A stretch of 8,823 nt of DNA from JBAWAP01 sp049589355 (GTDB lineage: Bacteria; Chloroflexota; Anaerolineae; VGOG01): positions 1 through 8,823 of the forward strand of contig JBAWAP010000235.1 of the NCBI GenBank assembly GCA_049589355.1, in the 5' to 3' direction. The position numbers were made by a program, and so were the translations under genes. This document shows positions 1-4,096 of this stretch, piece after piece (within the stretch, counting starts at the first letter, position 1; the number at the start of each line of letters is the position of its first letter). The notes beneath the pieces are model-generated. The model did not search any database. It saw nothing but the letters and a program-made list of their open reading frames with translations, and had not been told where the DNA came from.

Positions 1-1
1 A

Positions 2-535
2 CCGGTGTTTGTGTGCACCTACATGCGCGGTTGGCAATGCACCACGGTCTTCGGGCCAGAGTACTGTGGGATAGTGAAGAGCAAGCGGGCCAAGCTGTTT
101 GGATTCCGTTTGCACCTCACCACCACTGTCAAGCAGATAGTAGATGAGTGGCTCCTGGCTCCGGCGGCCTACCACGATGTCAAGATCTTGCCCTTCGTCC
201 TGAAAGATTGTGAGGACCTGCAGGTCATTCTGGACAAGGCTTACAATGACGAAGAACAGGAATTGCGGCTGTGGCGTGAGCAGGACATCCTCCTGCTACC
301 GTTGCGGCGCAAGAACATGAAGACGCAGTGGGAGCCTGACGTGAAAGCTATCTTGAAACGTGTCCGACGACGAGTCGAAACGGCGCTGAGTGTCTTGACT
401 CAGGTCTGGAACATTGAATGGCCCAGAGCTAGAAGTTTGTCAGGTATCATCACGCGGATCGCAACGCGAATCCTGGCTCACACCATCAGCTTCATTGTCG
501 CACCGCAGTTGCTCCCGGTGAAAACTAGCAATTAG
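2..535 (+). CDS. IS982-family transposase, C-terminal part (cut by window edge)
   Basis: This is the C-terminal part of a DDE transposase that would cut and rejoin the ends of its insertion sequence. The frame stays open to the left edge, so the gene begins outside the window and the GTG at 5 is not a real start. Features that resemble the IS982 family: the opening P-V-x-V-C-T-Y segment, which follows the first catalytic Asp in that family (so that Asp lies just off the edge); KLFGFRLHL at about residues 30-38 counting from base 5; the second catalytic Asp in ILDKAYND (D77); PLRRKN at 99-104; and the third acidic residue in RRRVETALSVL (E125), followed by the family-like RARSLSGIITRI and RILAHTISF. 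The gene ends normally in SN-TAG. A terminal inverted repeat of the element should lie soon after 535, but I could not identify it without the other end. The family assignment is from memory of its motifs. Confidence 0.85.
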   Translation, partial: PVFVCTYMRGWQCTTVFGPEYCGIVKSKRAKLFGFRLHLTTTVKQIVDEWLLAPAAYHDVKILPFVLKDCEDLQVILDKAYNDEEQELRLWREQDILLLPLRRKNMKTQWEPDVKAILKRVRRRVETALSVLTQVWNIEWPRARSLSGIITRIATRILAHTISFIVAPQLLPVKTSN

Positions 536-698
536 AGTATAAGTAACCGCAATCGAGTCGCTGCTGCTGGCGAAGACCCCATCAAACCAAAACCAGCGCA
601 GGTTTTGCCGGATGGAGGGAGGCAACCGAGCAGCCCAGCGGCCACCAACTGTAAACCGCGAGGCACGTTGCCGCAGCCTCCGAAGCATACGCAAGGAA

Positions 699-1070
699 TT
701 ACGCCGCCCTATCACAACTGAATGCTTGCTTCGCTTCGTCCTTTAGCAGATACCAGATGATCAGCGCGCCGATGGCCGTCCAGACGGGGAAAGCAGGCAG
801 CGAAAGGACAGCCAGCACGATAGCTCCCCAGCGAGCCCACGGCCACAGCCGCCACAGCCCTATGCCCACCAGCAAGAAGGCCAGGGCAAAGAGCAGGCAG
901 AAGAAGAGGCCCATGCCGATCCCAAACAGCGGCCAAAAGATCTCTCGCGATTCCACGGCGAGCAGAATAGGCACCACAGCGAAGAGGAGAGCGCATGTGC
1001 CGATGAAGAAAGGAATGCTCATCACGAAATGATAAATGGCGATCAGGCTGACTGCCTCAGGTCGTCTCAT
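699..1070 (-). CDS. small membrane protein of unknown function, three or four TM segments
   Basis: A 123-residue hydrophobic protein. Residues about 8-38, 46-72 and 79-109 are membrane segments; the last may be two short passes. The motif GIGLWRLWPWARWGAI (69-84) places a Trp/Arg-rich turn between the second and third segments, a pattern I recall from many small uncharacterised membrane proteins. The charged C-terminus (LLKDEAKQAF) is probably cytoplasmic. The ATG at 1070 is well supported because AGGAGGTG (minus strand of 1075-1082) lies 4 bases upstream. The gene begins only about 40 bases past the short attC-like site at 1111-1158 and runs in the same direction as the cassettes. It could therefore be the gene of a last cassette that has lost its own attC, or simply the chromosomal gene bordering the array. 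No matching core (GTTTCCG on the plus strand) was found between this gene and the transposase. No function can be assigned. Confidence 0.75.
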   Translation of the reverse strand: MRRPEAVSLIAIYHFVMSIPFFIGTCALLFAVVPILLAVESREIFWPLFGIGMGLFFCLLFALAFLLVGIGLWRLWPWARWGAIVLAVLSLPAFPVWTAIGALIIWYLLKDEAKQAFSCDRAA

Positions 1071-1110
1071 TGAACACCTCCTGTAAAACGCTCAAGCCTT
1101 GCGCCGTTGA

Positions 1111-1158
1111 CGGAAACACTACCTCCCATCCGCCAAAGGCGTGAGGCGTGTGTTTCGC
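1111..1158 (-). repeat. short attC-like site closing the toxin-antitoxin cassette
   Basis: Read on the minus strand this 48-bp element starts GCGAAACACACGCCTC and ends GAGGTAGTGTTTCCG, with a small CGCC-TTT-GGCG hairpin in the middle. The outer 7-mers pair imperfectly (GCGAAAC with GTTTCCG), and CCTC pairs with GAGG. It sits 5 bases after the stop of the broken ribbon-helix-helix frame, as expected for a cassette end. It lacks the GC-rich arms of the other three sites and is shorter than usual attC sites (about 57 bp or more), so it may be degenerate, deleted internally, or coincidental. Confidence 0.45.
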
Positions 1159-1163
1159 GCCGT

Positions 1164-1336
1164 CTAGGGTGTAGCCTTTGCCTGCTCCACAACCTTCTCC
1201 CTCAACCACTCATTGATGAGCGTCTTGGACGGCATCCGCTTCGCTCTGGCAATCGCGGTGAGCCTCTCCGCCAGGTCTTCGTCGAGAGAAAAGAAGTGTT
1301 TCCCGTTCGTGCAGTATGTTCTTTCCGTTCGTTCAA
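1164..1336 (-). pseudogene. ribbon-helix-helix-like small protein, frame-disrupted or startless
   Basis: Downstream of the toxin, in another frame, an open stretch (in fact open from 1376 to the TAG at 1164-1166) reads NGKHFFSLDEDLAERL, then TAIARAKRMPSKTLINEW and LREKVVEQAKATP. The order of a short strand (HFFSLD) followed by two helices (EDLAERLTAIARAK and PSKTLINEWLREKVVEQ) is that of a ribbon-helix-helix DNA-binding domain, as in CopG-like antitoxins. No ATG, GTG or TTG exists in this frame upstream of the domain. A TTG overlapping the toxin stop (minus strand of 1334-1336, TTGA) begins a different frame, NERKEHTARTG, that would join this one if there were a single-base indel near the GGG/AAA runs at about 1295-1305. 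It may be a third gene of the toxin-antitoxin operon that decayed, or a sequencing or assembly indel. Partner and target are unknown. Confidence 0.5.
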
Positions 1337-1599
1337 AGCGCGCGATACACTTCGCGGCGATGTCGTACGTAGAGTATCATTATTTGCTTTGCTTGTGTGT
1401 CAACTCCGTATACGATACGGTAATCACCCACGGCAATCCGATATAGTCGTTCAACACCTTCCAGTTTATCTACGCCGTGAGGGAATGGCTCATCTTTCAA
1501 CTTCTCGATGCGTTTCATCACGCGCTCAACTACGGACTTGGGCAAACGATGGAAATCCTTGTGAACAGACGGCTTGAAGTCAACGTTATAGGATGCCAT
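1333..1599 (-). CDS. RelE/ParE-superfamily toxin
   Basis: An 88-residue protein of normal length for a RelE-type toxin. In this family the toxin either cuts mRNA in the ribosome (RelE-like) or poisons gyrase (ParE-like), and it is held inactive by the antitoxin encoded just before it. Visible family features are the N-terminal strand YNVDFKPSVHKDFHRLP, a helical hairpin (residues about 10-36), the core motif RLYRIAVGDYRIVYGVD (51-67), and the C-terminal strand with HRREVYRAL (80-88). The basic residues R54, R61, R81, R82 and Y85 fit an RNase-type active site better than a ParE-type one, but this is judged by eye. The ATG at 1599 overlaps the antitoxin's last 14 bases, so the two are translationally coupled. 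The gene is the second in a three-frame cassette with its own promoter. Confidence 0.9.
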   Translation of the reverse strand: MASYNVDFKPSVHKDFHRLPKSVVERVMKRIEKLKDEPFPHGVDKLEGVERLYRIAVGDYRIVYGVDTQAKQIMILYVRHRREVYRAL

Positions 1600-1777
1600 C
1601 TTTCTTCAATCGCCGTTTCATTTCTTCAAAACTAATGGGTTGTTCGTCTCGTCGCTCGGCAACTACCGCCAAATCGTGCAGGTCTTCCATCAATCGCTCA
1701 TACCGTTCGAGCGAAAGAATCACGCTCAATTTTTTCCCCTTTGTATCAACCACGTACTGTTCTTGTGCCATTTCCAT
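1586..1777 (-). CDS. Phd/YefM-like antitoxin
   Basis: A 63-residue protein that would bind and neutralise the RelE-like toxin encoded immediately downstream and, as is usual for this family, repress its own promoter. The N-terminal part, QYVVDTKGKKLSVILSLERY (residues 7-26), has the strand-strand-helix layout of the Phd/YefM DNA-binding dimer domain. The charged C-terminal tail (ERRDEQPISFEEMKRRLKKD, 41-60) is the likely toxin-binding segment. I chose the first ATG at 1777, which AAGGAG precedes by about 10 bases; a second ATG two codons later (1771) is an alternative start. The frame overlaps the toxin start by 14 bases. Both genes lie in one integron-like cassette, where toxin-antitoxin pairs are common and are thought to stabilise the array. 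Confidence 0.88.
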   Translation of the reverse strand: MEMAQEQYVVDTKGKKLSVILSLERYERLMEDLHDLAVVAERRDEQPISFEEMKRRLKKDGIL

Positions 1778-1803
1778 TTTCGTCTACTCCTTTCCTTCCC
1801 GAT

Positions 1804-1832
1804 ATTATATCGCGCGCTTGTATCGCGCGCAA
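1804..1832 (-). promoter_or_regulatory. toxin-antitoxin promoter with overlapping direct-repeat operator
   Basis: On the minus strand a perfect -10 TATAAT (1804-1809) lies 17 bases after a weak -35 TTGCGC (1827-1832). Two exact 10-bp direct repeats, TATCGCGCGC in plus orientation, at 1808-1817 and 1821-1830, cover the -10 border and the spacer with a 13-bp period. A dimeric Phd-type antitoxin binding there would block the promoter, the usual autoregulation. The antitoxin ATG is 27 bases downstream of the -10. The promoter lies inside the cassette, only about 20 bases from the preceding attC-like site, so the cassette would be expressed wherever it is inserted. Confidence 0.7.
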
Positions 1833-1853
1833 CTTTGGCAAGAAGGGCATGAC

Positions 1854-1977
1854 GGGAAACGCCGTAGCACGCCGACCACGCCGAACCGACCTGCGAAATG
1901 AAGACTATGCTCAAATGTGCCAAGCGACAGTGACAGAAAGCTGTGTACGTGGCGTGGTCGGCGTGCGGGTGTTTCCT
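1854..1977 (-). repeat. attC-like recombination site (124 bp)
   Basis: Read on the minus strand the site opens with AGGAAAC (1971-1977) and closes with GTTTCCC (1854-1860). Inside, a 16-bp arm GCACGCCGACCACGCC is perfectly repeated inverted near the other end, enclosing about 80 bases of weaker structure. Its first 22 arm bases match those of the site at 3252-3375, and the inner GTCTTCATTT is shared too. The length and single-hairpin design resemble long attC sites such as the Vibrio VCR. It ends the cassette carrying the genes at 1994-2491 and opens the toxin-antitoxin cassette. Confidence 0.72.
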
Positions 1978-1993
1978 GACGTGTTCTTGGTTA

Positions 1994-2263
1994 TCACTGT
2001 CCTCGAAGGACTTGTCTGATGCTTGCGTCGAACGGGTCTACTTCGATAATCAAATCACCGCCGCGACGCCCCACGTAATCTCTCGTTCCATAGTTTACCC
2101 GCCAAAGCAAAGTGCCGTTGGAAATATGTTGAGTGATGGTAATGAGACTCTGAGTCACATCCACACCCAACTCACGTGCGCGCTTGTTTGCAGTTGCCAT
2201 TGTGCGCGCCAGTGATACGGCAACATGGTCTTGAAGCACTTCGGCTGTTAATGTTGTTGCCAT
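1994..2263 (-). CDS. cassette-encoded small protein of unknown function
   Basis: An 89-residue protein not recognised at family level. The first half (residues 5-40) is a probable amphipathic helix, TAEVLQDHVAVSLARTMATANKRARELGVDV. The second half looks like beta strands: ITITQHISNGTLLWRVNYG, then RRGGDLIIEVDPFDASIRQVLRGQ. The pattern W-x-V-x-Y-G, GGDLIIEVD and a final V-L-x-G-Q recalls small PepSY- or NTF2-like domains with a strand-turn-strand end, but that is only a resemblance. The ATG at 2263 is well chosen, since AAGGAGGA lies about 6 bases upstream. The start is 12 bases after the stop of the 71-residue gene, so the two form a two-gene unit in one cassette. The stop is only 16 bases from the attC-like site. 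No signal peptide or membrane segment is seen. Confidence 0.72.
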   Translation of the reverse strand: MATTLTAEVLQDHVAVSLARTMATANKRARELGVDVTQSLITITQHISNGTLLWRVNYGTRDYVGRRGGDLIIEVDPFDASIRQVLRGQ

Positions 2264-2275
2264 AGAAATCCTCCT

Positions 2276-2491
2276 TCATCCTACTATGTCTCGACTACTT
2301 CCGATTTCGCTTACCTGTCCGTTCGGTGTGATAAGATACACTTTATCCGTCGAAATGACAAACTCACCCACATAGAACACACCTTCTTCTTCATGCCCTC
2401 CGCTGACACCAGGATTTGATTCTTGCCATGCCTGCTTGAGTGTAGTGCGAACGGCAGGGTCATTCAGGATGAGGATTGGATGTTGAGTCAT
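2276..2491 (-). CDS. cassette-encoded 71-residue protein of unknown function
   Basis: The first gene of a two-gene cassette. The N-terminal half, ILILNDPAVRTTLKQAWQES (residues 6-25), is probably a strand and a helix. It is followed by a distinctive NPGVSGGHEEEGVFYVG (26-42) and a strand-rich end with TDKVYLITPNGQVSEIG. His34 and the three glutamates after it could be a binding or catalytic cluster, but nothing proves it. I do not recognise the family. The ATG at 2491 has only a weak ribosome-binding sequence (GAGAA about 9 bases upstream). Its start lies about 50 bases after the crossover of the attC-like site at 2537-2646. The close link to the next gene (12 bases) suggests joint action, for example an effector with a partner, which is speculative. 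Confidence 0.65.
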   Translation of the reverse strand: MTQHPILILNDPAVRTTLKQAWQESNPGVSGGHEEEGVFYVGEFVISTDKVYLITPNGQVSEIGSSRDIVG

Positions 2492-2536
2492 TGATGATTC
2501 TCTGGTCGTAGGACTACGCCTTCAAGCGCGCATGTC

Positions 2537-2646
2537 GGGAAACGCTGGAGCGCACCGCCGCGCTTGATTTGAAGACACGTTACCTACTGGGTCGCGACAC
2601 AGATTTGAATAGACTGTGCGGCGTGGTCGGTGCGCGTGTGTTAGCG
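2537..2646 (-). repeat. attC-like recombination site (110 bp) containing a stop codon
   Basis: On the minus strand it opens with CGCTAAC (2640-2646), whose TAA is the stop codon of the upstream 199-residue gene, and closes with GTTTCCC (2537-2543). The arms GCGCACCGACCACGCC and GCGCGGCGGTGCGC pair except for one unpaired A in the longer arm. That resembles the extrahelical base attC sites use for strand choice. The inner GTCTTCA motif is shared with the other two long sites. Stop codons inside the first core are common in real cassettes. Confidence 0.72.
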
Positions 2647-3240
2647 GTAGTTCTTCTTCGCCCTTCCGATTGTCCAAAGTAGTTTGTCTATGTAACGATT
2701 CTCTCTGACAGTTTCAATGTCTTGGAGTTCATCTCTGAATTCGCTTTCTATCACTAACAGATAGCCTCCTATGAACGCCAAGTTGCGTTTGATTTCCTCG
2801 ATTTCCTGTTTTCTGAAGTTGCTCAAACGGGATTCATATTCGGCGTAAATATTTTCCTTGAGCCCAACAGCCTTCTTAGTATAATCGTCAAAGGGCAAAA
2901 TTGTCTGCGGGTTATTTAAGAATAGAAGTTTCGATGCCAATACGGTCATTGTTTTACCGTGAGTAAGACCCTGCTCTCTCAATTGCTTAGCGAAGTTGTC
3001 AACGTCGTTAGGGTTTGAACCGTCAACCCATCTTAGAGTCAGTGCCAACAACTTCTTGATGCCATTTTTGCGAACGCATCGTGCGACTCTGAATTCGTTC
3101 AAGAAATCGCTTAAAGTTCCTGCATATTCCCATTCAGAGATGCGTCCTTTTTTGCACCGATGAAAGTCGCGAATACGGGTCAGGTCGGAATGATAGGTTG
3201 CTAATAAATTCCCTGCCGCTTCTATGTGTTGAATTGTCAT
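2641..3240 (-). CDS. cassette-encoded 199-residue protein of unknown function
   Basis: A soluble, helix-rich protein with no signal peptide or membrane segment and no family I can name with confidence. The most telling part is ASKLLFLNNPQTILPFDDY (residues 102-120), followed by KAVGLKENIYAEYESRL. This resembles, from memory, segments of uncharacterised proteins that keep a helix, a Pro-containing loop and an Asp (K-L-L-x-F-L-x-P...P-x-D). A link to a helix-hairpin-helix glycosylase-like fold is only a guess. The frame also extends to an ATG at 3312, but that would put the N-terminus inside the attC-like site at 3252-3375. The ATG at 3240 (MTIQHIEAAG), 17 bases after the crossover, is the likely start. 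No clear Shine-Dalgarno is present, so translation may depend on the site upstream. The stop TAA is part of the next attC core. The gene is visibly more AT-rich than its neighbours, suggesting a separate origin. Confidence 0.75.
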   Translation of the reverse strand: MTIQHIEAAGNLLATYHSDLTRIRDFHRCKKGRISEWEYAGTLSDFLNEFRVARCVRKNGIKKLLALTLRWVDGSNPNDVDNFAKQLREQGLTHGKTMTVLASKLLFLNNPQTILPFDDYTKKAVGLKENIYAEYESRLSNFRKQEIEEIKRNLAFIGGYLLVIESEFRDELQDIETVRENRYIDKLLWTIGRAKKNYR

Positions 3241-3251
3241 TTTGGAATTGC

Positions 3252-3375
3252 CGCTAACGCTACAGCACACCGCCACGCCCAACGCGCCGCGCAAAATGAA
3301 GACGCCTTCCAACTATGCCAGCCACCTGCGCCAAAAAGCCGCGTACGTGGCGTGGTCGGCGTGCGCGTGTTTGCC
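3252..3375 (-). repeat. attC-like recombination site (124 bp)
   Basis: On the minus strand it opens with GGCAAAC (3369-3375) and closes with GTTAGCG (3252-3258). Arms GCACGCCGACCACGCC and GGCGTGGCGGTGTG pair with one extra A in the first arm. The interior has GTCTTCATTTTGCGC, matching the site at 1854-1977 in place and sequence. It closes the DUF4177-like cassette and opens the one with the 199-residue gene. The roughly 200 bases between it and the DUF4177-like stop at 3574 hold no convincing gene. Confidence 0.72.
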
Positions 3376-3573
3376 GAAGTTCCCTTTTGTCCTGTAATCG
3401 ACATATTTCGCAGAGTGGTTCGTCTCCGCAACTTCGATTGTCGAAGGTAATCGGCATTGTCTACGTTTGCAATTTGGGAATTGGCTTGTGGTGTTATTTC
3501 TCGATTGACCAGAGAACCGTCGTGTTCCTCGTAATTCTACCTTTCCAATAACTGAATGGACTTTTTGTTTCCA

Positions 3574-3801
3574 CTAGGTCGGAATAGGACGTTTGAAGAC
3601 CCAGATATCTGATGTCACACATCCAGCATAAGCATTCCCGTTGTAGTCGGAGCGAGGCTCTATAGCCACCAACTCCCATCCCTCGTTTCCTAGGCTAGGG
3701 AGCATCTTCAGTATGTCCACATTCCAGTCTGTAGCCTCTACTGCCACTCCGCCTGGAAATCCACGATGTCGATTTACAATTTTGTACTCCCACTTTTGCA
3801 T
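3574..3801 (-). CDS. DUF4177-like small protein
   Basis: A 75-residue protein with the layout of DUF4177: an opening MQKWEYKIVNR strand, then LPSLGNEGWELVAIEP (residues about 34-49), then a closing strand DIWVFKRP (65-72). The W-E-Y-K and L-G-x-E-G-W-E-L-V motifs are the family's hallmark. The function of the family is not established; it is a small soluble beta-rich domain. The ATG at 3801 is supported by AAGGAG (minus strand of 3809-3814) 7 bases upstream. It is the first gene of the array, 33 bases from the crossover point at 3839-3840, so it would be the best transcribed from a promoter ahead of the array. The 185 bases between its stop and the attC-like site are unusually long for a cassette and hold nothing I recognise. 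Confidence 0.8.
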   Translation of the reverse strand: MQKWEYKIVNRHRGFPGGVAVEATDWNVDILKMLPSLGNEGWELVAIEPRSDYNGNAYAGCVTSDIWVFKRPIPT

Positions 3802-3833
3802 GGTAAGTCTCCTTGATGTGTATAACGAATTTC

Positions 3834-3919
3834 GGCAAACTTACGTTTCACGCAACGAAAGTTGCGGCTATCCCGGCATTTTGCCGTGTTATCCGCAATA
3901 ACTGTTGCGGGTATCCAGG
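3834..3919 (-). other. array head: attI-like region with direct repeats and three hairpins
   Basis: GTTTGCC (minus strand of 3834-3840) matches the complement of the first cassette's closing core and marks the first crossover. Beyond it lie three perfect hairpins in a row: CGCAAC-GAAA-GTTGCG (3851-3866), CGGCA-TTT-TGCCG (3874-3886) and CCGCAA-TAACTG-TTGCGG (3893-3910). Two 16-bp direct repeats (GTTGCGGCTATCCCGG at 3861-3876; GTTGCGGGTATCCAGG at 3904-3919) differ at two positions. attI sites also carry direct repeats bound by IntI beside the core, so this may be attI. The alternative is a degenerate attC of about 61 bp whose outer core would be GGATAAC (3888-3894). No integrase gene is adjacent. 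Confidence 0.4.
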
Positions 3920-3970
3920 AAAGGGGGTTTCTTCTGCATCAAACTTTTGTAGAATTCAAGGATCATTCAT
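3848..3970 (-). pseudogene. possible small broken gene before the array
   Basis: On the minus strand a strong AGGAGG (3976-3981) is 5 bases before an ATG (3968-3970), which reads MNDP and then stops at TGA (3956-3958). The same frame stays open afterwards, ILQKFDAEETPFPGYPQQ then LLRITRQNAGIAATFVA, to a TGA at 3848-3850, a few bases before the cassette crossover. The good ribosome-binding site, a promoter 45 bases upstream and a protein-like tail suggest a small gene broken by one in-frame stop. Alternatives are a very short leader peptide, a stop-codon error, or chance. The repeats and hairpins above overlap the end of this frame. The product is not recognised. Confidence 0.35.
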
Positions 3971-4014
3971 AGTGCCCTCCTGTACTGTAAAACTAGCCGC
4001 TTCGCTACAGCCAT

Positions 4015-4043
4015 ATTATACTTGCCAATGCATTGTACGGCAA
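4015..4043 (-). promoter_or_regulatory. sigma-70-like promoter facing into the cassette array
   Basis: On the minus strand, -35 TTGCCG (4038-4043; 4 of 6 consensus bases), a 17-base spacer and a perfect -10 TATAAT (4015-4020). The expected start is near 4008. It lies about 35 bases upstream of the MNDP start and about 170 bases before the first cassette, in the position a Pc-type promoter holds in an integron. It is back to back with the plus-strand promoter at 4060-4088. Confidence 0.65.
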
Positions 4044-4059
4044 ATCGCTGATGCATCAC

Positions 4060-4088
4060 TTGACAACCGGCCACTGTGAGGGTACACT
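4060..4088 (+). promoter_or_regulatory. sigma-70-like promoter of the cysteine-rich membrane gene
   Basis: A perfect -35 TTGACA (4060-4065), a 17-base spacer and -10 TACACT (4083-4088; 4 of 6 bases). Transcription should begin around 4095-4097, at or just before the ATG at 4097, which would give a leaderless or nearly leaderless mRNA. This also rules out the in-frame GTG at 4076, which lies inside the spacer. Confidence 0.65.
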
Positions 4089-4096
4089 ACCCACTG

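Larger units (their letters stand above)
1111..3840 (-). mobile_element. integron gene-cassette array without adjacent integrase (CALIN-like)
   Basis: Three related imperfect palindromes (1854-1977, 2537-2646, 3252-3375) and one shorter site (1111-1158) alternate with small minus-strand genes. Taking the crossover as G^TT on the minus strand, the cassettes are 3258-3839 (DUF4177-like), 2543-3257 (199-residue unknown), 1860-2542 (two small unknowns) and 1117-1859 (toxin-antitoxin plus broken third gene). Their sizes of 582, 715, 683 and 743 bp are typical of integron cassettes. The core that opens each cassette is the reverse complement of the core closing it: GTTTGCC/GGCAAAC, GTTAGCG/CGCTAAC, GTTTCCC/AGGAAAC and GTTTCCC/GCGAAAC. 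All genes point the same way with the site at their 3' side, the usual cassette orientation. No tyrosine recombinase is encoded in the window, so recombination would need an IntI supplied from elsewhere. Known: attC cores conserve only AAC/GTT strictly and depend on folded structure. Inferred: that these sites are active. Confidence 0.72.

Noticed and set aside
440..715. A 91-codon minus-strand frame across the end of the transposase
   Set aside because: It overlaps the transposase tail antisense, has no recognisable domain, and overlaps the end of the membrane-protein gene.
1854..3375. A CRISPR array, because of the three spaced repeats
   Set aside because: The repeats are 110-124 bp palindromes 560-610 bases apart with whole genes between them, not 25-40 bp repeats with short spacers.
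3237..3457. Minus-strand frames running through the site at 3252-3375
   Set aside because: They translate the attC-like palindrome itself, giving Arg/Thr-rich sequence without protein-like features.
4076..4096. GTG start at 4076 for the cysteine-rich gene
   Set aside because: It falls inside the spacer of the TTGACA/TACACT promoter, upstream of the expected transcript start.
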